Source: an uncultured Alphaproteobacteria bacterium
Lineage (GTDB): Bacteria > Pseudomonadota > Alphaproteobacteria > Rhizobiales > Pleomorphomonadaceae
DNA length: 33,739 nt
Assembly: GCA_937900425.1 (NCBI GenBank)
Contig: CALCDT010000227.1
Coordinates: forward strand, 1 to 33,739
Reading direction: 5' to 3'
This document shows positions 18,298 through 25,400 of the stretch, one piece after another. A model generated the notes under the pieces. That model made no database searches and was not told where the DNA came from. It saw only the letters and a program-made list of their open reading frames with translations. The position numbers were made by a program, and so were the translations under genes. Each line of letters begins with the position of its first letter. Position 1 is the stretch's first letter.

Positions 18298-18501
18298 ATG
18301 CGAGACGAGGCCGGGGCATCGAAGGGCGCCGAAGGAGCGGACGACCGGCTGCATTACATTGCCCAGATGTCGGGCGAACTGGCGCGGATGGCGGAGGAAT
18401 CCCGGCTGTCCCTCCTGGCCTACCTCCTCGGCATGGCCAAGGACGAGGCGACATCCGCCCTTCGTGACGGCGTCGGCGAGGCGTCAGACCGGCGGTCGTG
18501 A
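18298..18501 (+). CDS. Small helical conserved-type protein (67 residues)
   Basis: A 67-residue protein. Its core, LHYIAQMSGELARMAEES and then LSLLAYLLGMAKDEA, reads as two amphipathic helices. Short proteins of this pattern (YI..M...L..MA....L..LAY.L.MA..EA) occur in alphaproteobacteria, as far as I recall without known function. The ATG at 18298 is preceded by GGGGAG at 18283-18288, nine bases away; an ATG at 18289 would abut that site. There is no signal peptide or Cys. It stands alone on the plus strand, divergent from topA and convergent with dprA, separated from the latter's stop by 25 bases. A role in binding a partner protein is possible but not shown. Confidence 0.7.
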   Translation: MRDEAGASKGAEGADDRLHYIAQMSGELARMAEESRLSLLAYLLGMAKDEATSALRDGVGEASDRRS

Positions 18502-18526
18502 CGGACATCCCGGGCGCCGCGCCGGC

Positions 18527-19663
18527 TCAACCGGTCATCGACACGAGATTCCCGGGATGGCGCTCGATCCGGCCGGCGAGATCGAGTTCCAGCAGCACCA
18601 GATGGACGATGGCGTGGCCGAGGCCGGTGATGCGGACGATGTCGTCGAGGCCGACCGGCGTCGGCCCCAGCGCCTCGATCACCAGCCGGCGGTCGACCTC
18701 GGCGGCGTCGACGATGCGCTCGCGTCCGTCGATCTCCTCGCGGATCGGTTCGCCGGCGGCGGTGCCGGGGGGAATGCGCAGCCCGCTCTGGGCCGCCAGC
18801 GCCTCGACGATGTCGGCGGCGTTGCGGGTCAGGATGGCGCCGTCGCGGATGAGGGCGTTGGTGCCGGCGGCGCGCGGGTCGAGCGGCGAGCCCGGCACCG
18901 CGAAGACCTCGCGGCCCTGTTCGAGGGCGAAGCGGGCGGTGTGCAGCGACCCCGACTTTTCCGCCGCCTCGATGACGACGACGCCGAGGGCGATGCCGGA
19001 AATCAGGCGGTTGCGCCGCGGGAAATCCTGCGCCCGCGGGACCCAGCCGAACGGCATTTCGGAGTAGATCGCCCCGCCGGCCTCGACGATCTCGGCGTAG
19101 AGGGCGCGGTTCTCCTCCGGATAGACGTGGTCGATGCCGCCGGCGATCACCGCGGCGGTGCCGCTGCGCAGGCTCGCCGTATGGGCCGCGGCATCGATGC
19201 CGCGGGCGAGACCCGAGACGACCACGAAATCCTCCGCACCGAGGCCCCTCGCGACGAGTTCGGCCATCTTGCGCCCTGCGACGGAGGCGTTGCGGGCCCC
19301 GACGATCGCGACCGCCGGGCGCGGCGCCACCGCGGCGGGGCGCCCTTTGGCGGAGAGCAGCGGCGGCGGGGTGTCGAGCCGGGCGAGGTGGACCGGATAG
19401 CCCGGTTCGCCGAGCGCGACGATCTCGGCGCCGTGGCGCGCCGTCGCCTCGATCTCGCGCACCGCTTCGGCTTCGGAGGCGATTTTCAGGTGGCGGGTGG
19501 CGCCGCCGCGGCGCGAGAGGTGGGGCAGCGCGTCGAGTGCGGCGGCGGCCGAGCCGAAGTGGTTGACGAGGTCGCGGAAGGTCGCCGGCCCGACGTTCTC
19601 GCTGCGGATCAGCCGCAGCCAGGCGATCCGCTGGCGGTCGTCGAGGCGCAGGCCGCGGCTCAC
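18527..19663 (-). CDS. dprA: DNA-processing protein DprA
   Basis: Binds incoming single-stranded DNA and loads RecA during natural transformation; also widely kept in species not known to be competent. The protein is 378 residues from a GTG start that overlaps the plsY stop by four bases (GTGA). It has an N-terminal helical segment typical of DprA (RIAWLRLIRSENVGPATF), then the Rossmann-like core with VAIVGARNASVAG, SGLARGIDAAAH and FPRRNRLISGIA, and ends in a DML1-like winged helix (about 310-378). Upstream in-frame codons overlap plsY and do not look like DprA. The overlap indicates translational coupling with plsY. Confidence 0.95.
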   Translation of the reverse strand: MSRGLRLDDRQRIAWLRLIRSENVGPATFRDLVNHFGSAAAALDALPHLSRRGGATRHLKIASEAEAVREIEATARHGAEIVALGEPGYPVHLARLDTPPPLLSAKGRPAAVAPRPAVAIVGARNASVAGRKMAELVARGLGAEDFVVVSGLARGIDAAAHTASLRSGTAAVIAGGIDHVYPEENRALYAEIVEAGGAIYSEMPFGWVPRAQDFPRRNRLISGIALGVVVIEAAEKSGSLHTARFALEQGREVFAVPGSPLDPRAAGTNALIRDGAILTRNAADIVEALAAQSGLRIPPGTAAGEPIREEIDGRERIVDAAEVDRRLVIEALGPTPVGLDDIVRITGLGHAIVHLVLLELDLAGRIERHPGNLVSMTG

Positions 19664-20274
19664 TTCCCGGCGCCGATGCGGTTTTCGGTGCCGGCGAGCA
19701 GCTTGGCGATGTTGCCGTGGTGCCGGATCCAGACCAGCGCCGACAGCACGGCGAACAGGGCGGCGAGCCGTGGCCGCTCGAAGCTCCACAGCACCGCGGG
19801 GGTCGCCAGCGTCGCCAGCAGGGCGGCGAGGGAGGAATAGCGCGAGATGTAGGCGACGAGGATCCAGACCGCCGCGAACACCAGCACCGCGGGCGGATAG
19901 AAGCCGAGCAGGATGCCGATGTAGGTGGCGACGCCCTTGCCGCCGCGAAAGCGCAGCCAGACCGGGAAGAGGTGGCCGAGGAAGGCGCCGAGCCCGGCGG
20001 CGATCGCGGCGAGCGGCCCGAACTGGGCCGCGACCACCACGGCCGCCGTGCCCTTGAGGCCGTCGCCGAGCACCGTGGCGAGGGCGAGGCCCTTGCGGCC
20101 GGTACGCAGCACGTTGGTGGCGCCGATGTTGCCCGAGCCGATCGCGCGGATGTCGCCGAGGCCTGCCGCCTTGGTCAGCAGCAATCCGAAGGGAATCGAG
20201 CCGGCGAGATAGCCGCCGGCGAGGACGGCGAGGAGCAGCGGCCAGAGCGCGGCGAGTTCGTGAGCTTCGGGCAC
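19660..20274 (-). CDS. plsY: Glycerol-3-phosphate acyltransferase PlsY
   Basis: Inner-membrane enzyme that transfers the acyl group from acyl-phosphate to glycerol 3-phosphate, the first step of phospholipid synthesis. The protein is 204 residues with five predicted helices. Conserved motifs are GSIPFG, GSGNIGATNVLRTG, the FRGGKGVAT loop and ISRYSSL. The GTG start at 20274 has AGAGGAAA at the right distance. The 33 upstream in-frame codons are Pro/Gly/Arg-rich and not part of the family. In related genomes pyrC and pyrB often precede plsY; here polysaccharide genes do. It overlaps dprA by four bases. Confidence 0.95.
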   Translation of the reverse strand: MPEAHELAALWPLLLAVLAGGYLAGSIPFGLLLTKAAGLGDIRAIGSGNIGATNVLRTGRKGLALATVLGDGLKGTAAVVVAAQFGPLAAIAAGLGAFLGHLFPVWLRFRGGKGVATYIGILLGFYPPAVLVFAAVWILVAYISRYSSLAALLATLATPAVLWSFERPRLAALFAVLSALVWIRHHGNIAKLLAGTENRIGAGK

Positions 20275-20422
20275 GGACGCTGTTTCCTCTCTCCCCGGCG
20301 CGGCGGGCCGACTCGGTCCGCCGGTCCCGCCGTCGTCGGCGCGAAGGTTCGGAAAAAGCGGCTCCTCGTGCAAGCCCCGGAATGGCGGGGGAGGGGCGCG
20401 GGACCGGGCCGTGGCCGCCCGA

Positions 20423-20971
20423 TCAGAACAGGCGCTGCATCACGGTCAGGGTGTCGCCCGGTCGCACTTTCTGGTTCATCGCGAGCCGGCCCTTCAGCAC
20501 CTTGCCGTCGATCGCGCGGGTGATCTCGACCATGTCGGTGCGGGCGCGGGGCGAGAAGCCGCCGGCGATGGCGACCGCCGTCTGCACGGTCATGCCGTTG
20601 ACGTAGACGTACTGTCCGGGGGTGCGGACCTCGCCCATGATGAAGAAGGGCCGGTACTGGTCGACTTCGACGGAGACGTCCGGATCGCGCAGGAAGCCGT
20701 TCTTGAGCGCGACGGCGATCGTTGCCTGCAGTTCCTGGGTGGTGCGGCCGCGCGCCGGCACGCTGCCGATCAGCGGCATGGTGACGTAGCCGCTCTCGTC
20801 GACGGCGAAGCTGTTGGAAAGGTCCTGCTGTCCGAAGACGATGACGCGCAGGCGGTCGCCGCTGTCGAGGCGATAGGGCGCGTCGGCGGCGGGATCGGCG
20901 ACGGTCGGCGCCGCGGACACGCAGCCGGCGACCAGCACGACCAGGATCGCCGCCATCAGGCGTCGCAACAT
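20423..20971 (-). CDS. Wza-type polysaccharide export lipoprotein
   Basis: Outer-membrane auxiliary family protein for capsule or exopolysaccharide export. The protein is 182 residues, the short form. A lipoprotein signal (MLRRLMAAILVVLVAGC) has the clear lipobox VAGC with Cys17. The Poly_export domain (about 30-105) contains YRLDSGDRLRVIVFGQ and the segment ending in IGSVPARGRT. One SLBB domain follows (FFIMGEVRTPGQYVYVNGMT). It lacks the extra domains and C-terminal helix of E. coli Wza, as many alphaproteobacterial members do. The ATG at 20971 has GGAGAG 7 bases upstream. It is divergent from the Wzc/GumC-like gene, with a CtrA-type box between them. Confidence 0.93.
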   Translation of the reverse strand: MLRRLMAAILVVLVAGCVSAAPTVADPAADAPYRLDSGDRLRVIVFGQQDLSNSFAVDESGYVTMPLIGSVPARGRTTQELQATIAVALKNGFLRDPDVSVEVDQYRPFFIMGEVRTPGQYVYVNGMTVQTAVAIAGGFSPRARTDMVEITRAIDGKVLKGRLAMNQKVRPGDTLTVMQRLF

Positions 20972-21048
20972 GAGACCACTCTCCGGCAGGAACACATGCC
21001 CGCAGAGTAGTCCGGCATGGTTAACAAATGAGAAACGCCGTCGAAGTA

Positions 21049-21063
21049 TTAACGACAAGTTAA
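21049..21063. promoter_or_regulatory. CtrA-binding motif
   Basis: A full match to the CtrA consensus TTAA-N7-TTAA (spacer CGACAAG) lies in the 175-base gap between two divergent polysaccharide genes. A half-site (TTAAC) lies at 21021. For the plus-strand gene the box sits about 17 bases before an AT-rich -10-like segment (TACTTAT, 21083-21089), where CtrA activates. CtrA is the master cell-cycle regulator of alphaproteobacteria. Confidence 0.6.
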
Positions 21064-21146
21064 TCCCGCAAATCACACGATTTACTTATCGGAAACCATA
21101 TTCTCCGCATTGTCGGGACACGACGCCGTCCCGGAGCCCGCGGCCG

Positions 21147-22865
21147 ATGAGTTTTCGCATGACAACCGCCGTCCCGGCGACCGAGCCCCCGTCCGAAGCC
21201 GATTCCCGCCGCCCGGCCGCCCGCCGTTGCTCGGGACGGCGGGCACGTCCGTCCGCGAAGCGGCTCGCCCTCGCCATTCTCGCCTCGACGATGGTCGCCG
21301 GTGCCCTCGGGGCCGGGTTCGCAGCCGGACTGCCGGACCGTTATGTCGCGCAGGCCGCGATCCTCGCCGACCGCAGCCTGCCGCGGGCCGAGGCGGCGGC
21401 GCGTATGCAGGGGCTGGCCGGCCTCGTCGGCTCGCGGGCGATGGCCGAGCGTCTGCTCGCCGACCCCGGGGTCGGCCCGAGGGTCCGCGCCGACCTTCTC
21501 GCCGGGCGCCGGATCGTCGGTGCCGAGCCGATCGACCGGCTGATATCCGGATTCCTGTCCGGCGACGCCGACGAGGCCGGCCAGGTGCAGCAGCGGATTT
21601 CGGTTTCGGGCAACGCCGTCGCCGGCCGGATCGACGTCACGGTGACGAGCGGGCAGGCGGCGCTCGCTCGCGACGTCGCCAACCGGCTGCTCGACCTGTT
21701 GCGGACCATCGAGACGGCCAGGAGCAGCAGTATCGCCGCCCGCGAAATCGCCTGGATCGACGCCTCGATCGCCGACCTTGGCGCCGATGCCGCCGGTCCC
21801 GAGGCCGAACGCGCCGGTCTCGAGGCCCGCCGGCGTGCACTCGCCGCGGGCGAGGCCCGACCGGAACGCGCGGAAGTCTCGATTCGAGCCGCTCTTCCGC
21901 AGGCACCGGCGCCGTCCCGCCTGCCGCTGGTGACGGGCATCGCCGCGCTCGCCGGCCTGATCGCTGCGGCCGCCGCCGCCGGCGCCTTCGCCCTCCACGA
22001 GCGGCTGCGCCTGCCGCGCGAGCCCGGTCTTGGCGGCGGACGCTTCGCCGAGGGCGGGCCGCTCGCCGAAATCCGGATGGTCCCCATCACCGCGGCTCTG
22101 CCGCCGGCGGCGGGCGAGGATGCGACGGCCGGGGACCGCCTGCCCGACACCGGCCGCGGAACGCGGGACGCTCGCGGTCTCGCCGCGTTGCTCGCTTCGG
22201 AATTTGCCTCGACGGCGGAGGGCGGTGCTCCGCCGGCCGGCGCCGGGGGGAGGCTCCGCCCGACGCCGCTTTGTCCGCAGGACGAGACGTCGGCGACCGC
22301 GAGCGCGGCCGAGGCCGTCCGCTCGCTCGACGACCTGCGGGCGACGGTGATGGCCGACGGCAGCGCCCGGATCACCATCCTCTCGATCGGCGCCGCCCCC
22401 GGCGGGGCTTCCATCGCCGAGGCGCTCGGCGAGGCCGCCGCGATCGACGGCATGCGGGCGGTGATCGTTGAGACCGTGGCCGACCCGGCGACGTCGGCGC
22501 CGGGCCTTTCGGAGGTGCTGTCGGGGGAGGCGGAATTCGCCGATGTCATCCAGCGCAATCCGCGCGGGCGGGCACACCACATCGCCGCCGGCCGGCGCGA
22601 CGTCGACGACGAGTTGATGGCACCGGCGCGGCTCGACCCGGCGCTCGAAGCGCTCGAGAGTACCTATGATCTCGTCGTCGTCGACGTCGGCAGCATCGGC
22701 CGCGACGGCAACCGCCTCGGCTTTGTCTCGGCGACCCACCACGTCGCGCTGATCGCCGATCCCGGCCCCGACGCGGAGCGGGTTCTGCACCTGCTGGCGA
22801 TGAGCGGGGTCACGGCCGTGTCGCTGATCGCGCCGGGAGAACTCGGCCTCGTCGAGGCGGCGTGA
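21147..22865 (+). CDS. Wzc/GumC-like polysaccharide co-polymerase with degenerate kinase domain
   Basis: A 572-residue inner-membrane protein built like a bacterial tyrosine kinase of the Wzc type. It has a short cytoplasmic tail, helix 1 (about 37-60), a periplasmic Wzz-like region with helices (about 62-255), helix 2 (about 259-284), a low-complexity linker (290-395) and a P-loop-like domain (400-572). The last retains the family layout (PGLSEVLSGEAEFADVI; IAAGR; YDLVVVDVGS as Walker B with Asp513). The Walker A region reads SIGAAPGGAS and lacks the GK(S/T), and Walker A' has VETVADP instead of an Asp. There is no Tyr cluster at the end. ATP binding is therefore unlikely. The start has GGAG 10 bases upstream. 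Confidence 0.8.
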   Translation: MSFRMTTAVPATEPPSEADSRRPAARRCSGRRARPSAKRLALAILASTMVAGALGAGFAAGLPDRYVAQAAILADRSLPRAEAAARMQGLAGLVGSRAMAERLLADPGVGPRVRADLLAGRRIVGAEPIDRLISGFLSGDADEAGQVQQRISVSGNAVAGRIDVTVTSGQAALARDVANRLLDLLRTIETARSSSIAAREIAWIDASIADLGADAAGPEAERAGLEARRRALAAGEARPERAEVSIRAALPQAPAPSRLPLVTGIAALAGLIAAAAAAGAFALHERLRLPREPGLGGGRFAEGGPLAEIRMVPITAALPPAAGEDATAGDRLPDTGRGTRDARGLAALLASEFASTAEGGAPPAGAGGRLRPTPLCPQDETSATASAAEAVRSLDDLRATVMADGSARITILSIGAAPGGASIAEALGEAAAIDGMRAVIVETVADPATSAPGLSEVLSGEAEFADVIQRNPRGRAHHIAAGRRDVDDELMAPARLDPALEALESTYDLVVVDVGSIGRDGNRLGFVSATHHVALIADPGPDAERVLHLLAMSGVTAVSLIAPGELGLVEAA

Positions 22866-22941
22866 GCCGGCAACAGCCGGTCTGGACGGACAGGCAGCGG
22901 GAGTGCGCCGCGGATCGGATCGGCGCCGGCCGGCTCCGTGA

Positions 22942-23181
22942 TCAGTCGGCGCGGCGGCCGCGGGCGATCCACGAGATGATGGCGCCGGCGGGGAGCACCC
23001 AGAGCAGGCCGGCGACGACGTAGAAGGCGAGTTCGGCCGCCTTCGAGGCGCCGGGCAGGGTGCGGACGGCGAAGCCCATCACCAGCAGCGGATAGATCGA
23101 GACCAGCAGCGTCAGCACAACGGCTCCGATGAAGGTTCTGAGGCGTTGCGACAAGGCGGCTTTCTCCATGATGCGGCGCAT
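22942..23181 (-). CDS. DUF2842 family small membrane protein
   Basis: A 79-residue protein with two predicted helices (about 17-40 and 50-72) matching the DUF2842 family of alphaproteobacteria: a basic N-terminus with RLRTFIGAVVLTLLV, a short loop with LPGASK, and the closing FYVVAGLLWVLPAGAIISW. Function is unknown. A second ATG four codons in (23169) is equally possible; neither has a clear ribosome-binding site. The gene converges with the Wzc-like gene and is divergent from deoR. Confidence 0.82.
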   Translation of the reverse strand: MRRIMEKAALSQRLRTFIGAVVLTLLVSIYPLLVMGFAVRTLPGASKAAELAFYVVAGLLWVLPAGAIISWIARGRRAD

Positions 23182-23296
23182 TCGGGTGTCGGGCCGGATA
23201 CGGGGCCCGGCGGCCGGGCGATCACCGGCGGCGCAGCGGAACTATAACGGCTTGGGGGCGCTCTGTCATTTGCCGCCCGGGCTTGCGTGACGGCAC

Positions 23297-23312
23297 TGTG
23301 ATATTTCTCACA
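23297..23312. promoter_or_regulatory. CRP/FNR-type palindrome upstream of deoR
   Basis: TGTGA-TATTTC-TCACA matches the textbook CRP half-sites with the correct 6-base spacer. It lies 90 bases before the deoR ATG and about 115 bases before the divergent DUF2842 gene. A CRP-type regulator would fit a sugar operon under catabolite control, but a GntR-type site could also look like this. Confidence 0.45.
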
Positions 23313-23402
23313 ATCCGGCGTTGACGACCGCAGGCAGGTGGCGCAAGTCTCGCAGTGCGACACGAGCCGGCCGCTTCCGGTTCGAGAGGGGACGGGCGAA
23401 GC

Positions 23403-24128
23403 ATGGCGCCGCGCAAGGGCGAGAGGATCGACGAACTGACGCGGACGCTGGCGCGCCGCGGGGTCGTGCACCTGCGCGAGGCGGCGGCGCTGCTCGGGGT
23501 GTCGGAGATGACGATCCGGCGCGACGTCGGCGCCAACCCGGACCGCTTCGCCTATCTCGGCGGCCACATCGTCGCCGCCGCCGACGTCGCCGGCGACGCC
23601 AGCTACGTGATCGACCGCGAAGCCGACAGCCACGCCGCCGCCAAACTCGCCGCCTGCCGCAACGCCCTCGCGCTGATCCGGCCGGACGACACCATCTTCA
23701 TCGACTGCGGCACGACGCTGGTCCACCTCGCGGCGCTGCTACCCGAGGATCTTCCGGTGACGGTCGTCACCTACGCCCTCAACGTTGCCAACCGACTGGC
23801 GGAAAAGCCGAATGCGCGGATGATCCTGCTCGGCGGCGTCTACAATCCGTCGTCCGCCTCCTTCTCCGGTGAGGATGCCGTCGAGTCGCTCGGCCGCTAC
23901 GGCATCACCAAGGCCTTCGTCTCGGCCGGCGGCGTCGACGCCGAGCGCGGCGTCAGCTGCTCCCATCTCCACGAGGTGCCGTTCAAGCAGAAGGCGATCG
24001 CCGGCGCCCTCGAAAGCTATCTCGTGGTCGACGACAGCAAGTTCGGCAAGATCCGGCCGGTCTATTTCGCCAAGGTCGGCGACTTCCGGGCGATCGTCAG
24101 CGAAAGCGGCGCGGCGTCCTGCACCTGA
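23403..24128 (+). CDS. deoR: Deoxyribose operon repressor, DeoR family
   Basis: A 241-residue DeoR-family repressor. The N-terminal helix-turn-helix is LREAAALLGVSEMTIRRD (24-41). The C-terminal sugar-phosphate sensor domain has IDCGTT, LLGGVYN, VSAGGVD and VVDDSKFGKIRP. These match enterobacterial DeoR itself closely (AALLGVSEMTIRRD, LLGG.IV, DCGTT, VVD.SKFGK.RPA), more so than GlpR- or AgaR-type members. E. coli DeoR is 252 residues and is induced by deoxyribose 5-phosphate. A DeoR-type operator lies just downstream, before deoC. The ATG at 23403 is preceded by GAGGGGA. The orthology is inferred from motifs and context. Confidence 0.88.
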   Translation: MAPRKGERIDELTRTLARRGVVHLREAAALLGVSEMTIRRDVGANPDRFAYLGGHIVAAADVAGDASYVIDREADSHAAAKLAACRNALALIRPDDTIFIDCGTTLVHLAALLPEDLPVTVVTYALNVANRLAEKPNARMILLGGVYNPSSASFSGEDAVESLGRYGITKAFVSAGGVDAERGVSCSHLHEVPFKQKAIAGALESYLVVDDSKFGKIRPVYFAKVGDFRAIVSESGAASCT

Positions 24129-24219
24129 GCCGACACCGCCTGCGCGCGGCCCCTCGTTTCCCACTCCCGACGTCACGACACCATCGGCCCACGGTGATCG
24201 TCGCTCGCGCGATCCTCGC

Positions 24220-24248
24220 TTGACAGTACGGCCGGGCCTGTCATAGCT
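24220..24248 (+). promoter_or_regulatory. Promoter of the deoC operon
   Basis: Consensus -35 TTGACA (24220-24225) is followed after 17 bases by a weak -10 (ATAGCT; CATAGC at 16 bases is an alternative). Transcription would begin near 24254, immediately before the DeoR-type operator. The 120 bases after deoR otherwise show nothing I can support. Confidence 0.6.
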
Positions 24249-24257
24249 TCATCATCA

Positions 24258-24277
24258 ATTGTTAGAAAAATAACAAT
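24258..24277. promoter_or_regulatory. DeoR-type operator
   Basis: A perfect inverted repeat: ATTGTTA and TAACAAT around GAAAAA. Its core TGTTA-N6-TAACA has the same half-sites and spacing as the E. coli DeoR operator (TGTTAGAATTCTAACA). It overlaps the predicted transcription start and lies just behind the gene for a DeoR-like protein. Repression relieved by deoxyribose 5-phosphate is inferred. Confidence 0.75.
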
Positions 24278-24370
24278 GCGGGGAGGCGGGCCGATGGCCC
24301 GGAGCGGGGCGGCCGGAACGGCGCACCCGTGACTTTTCCAACGTCGTTCGATGCGACCCGGAGGAACGGG

Positions 24371-25396
24371 ATGGCGGAGACCCATGTCGCGCGGCGCCCC
24401 GCCGAGGAGGCGGACGGCGTGCCCTCGGCCGGCAGCGGCCACAACGCGCTCGCCCGCAATCCGGGGACGGACCTCGACCTTTCGCTCGTCGAAGCGGTGC
24501 GCTTCAACCTGTCGGCCGGCGAGCGGCGGGTCGCCTCGCTGCCGGGTCGGCGGACGGTGAAGAAGGACGCGCAGGCGGCCTGGCTGCTCAAGGCCGTCAC
24601 CTGCATCGACCTCACGACCCTTTCCGGCGACGACACCACCGAGCGCGTGCGCCGGCTCTGTGCCAAGGCGCGGATGCCGGTGCGGGCCGACCTGCTCGAC
24701 GCTCTCGGCATGGCGGGGCGGGCCATCACCACCGGCGCCGTCTGCGTCTACCACCGCTTCGTCGCCACCGCCGTCGAGGCGCTCGAGGGGACGGGCATCC
24801 CGGTCGCGGCCGTCTCCACCGGCTTTCCGGCCGGTCTCGTGCCCCACGACGTCAAGCTCCGCGAGATCGAGGCGTCGGTGAAGGACGGCGCCGCGGAGAT
24901 CGACATCGTCATCACCCGCGAGCACGTGCTGACCGGCAACTGGCAGGCGCTCTACGACGAGATGCGCGACTTCCGCGCCGCCTGCGGCCCGGCCCACGTC
25001 AAGGCGATCCTCGCCACGGGTGATCTCAAGACGCTGCGCAACGTCGTGCGGGCCTCGCAGGTCTGCATGATGGCGGGCGCCGATTTCATCAAGACCTCGA
25101 CCGGCAAGGAAGGCGTCAACGCCACGCTGCTGGTGACGCTGGCGATGATCCGGGCGATCCGCGACTATCACGAGCGCACCGGCGTCTTCGTCGGCTACAA
25201 GCCCGCCGGCGGCATCTCGACCGCCAAGGACGTGCTCAACTACCAGATCCTGATGAAGGAGGAGCTCGGCCGGCGCTGGCTGGAGCCGGACCTCTTCCGC
25301 ATCGGCGCCTCCAGCCTCCTCGCCGATATCGAGCGCCAGCTCAAGCATCACGTCACCGGCCGCTACTCGGCCGCCAACCGTCACGCCGTGGGGTGA
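24371..25396 (+). CDS. deoC: Deoxyribose-phosphate aldolase
   Basis: Class I aldolase that splits 2-deoxy-D-ribose 5-phosphate into acetaldehyde and glyceraldehyde 3-phosphate. The protein is 341 residues, the longer eukaryote-like form with an N-terminal extension; E. coli DeoC is 259. The Schiff-base lysine is Lys241 in DFIKTSTGK and the assisting lysine is Lys277 in YKPAGGIS. CIDLTTLSGDDT and VSTGFPAG are further family segments. The ATG at 24371 has GGAGGAA (24360-24366) just upstream; a GTG 42 bases earlier has no such site. It is the first gene after the operator and is followed by the ALDH gene after only four bases. Confidence 0.96.
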   Translation: MAETHVARRPAEEADGVPSAGSGHNALARNPGTDLDLSLVEAVRFNLSAGERRVASLPGRRTVKKDAQAAWLLKAVTCIDLTTLSGDDTTERVRRLCAKARMPVRADLLDALGMAGRAITTGAVCVYHRFVATAVEALEGTGIPVAAVSTGFPAGLVPHDVKLREIEASVKDGAAEIDIVITREHVLTGNWQALYDEMRDFRAACGPAHVKAILATGDLKTLRNVVRASQVCMMAGADFIKTSTGKEGVNATLLVTLAMIRAIRDYHERTGVFVGYKPAGGISTAKDVLNYQILMKEELGRRWLEPDLFRIGASSLLADIERQLKHHVTGRYSAANRHAVG

Positions 25397-25400
25397 TGAG

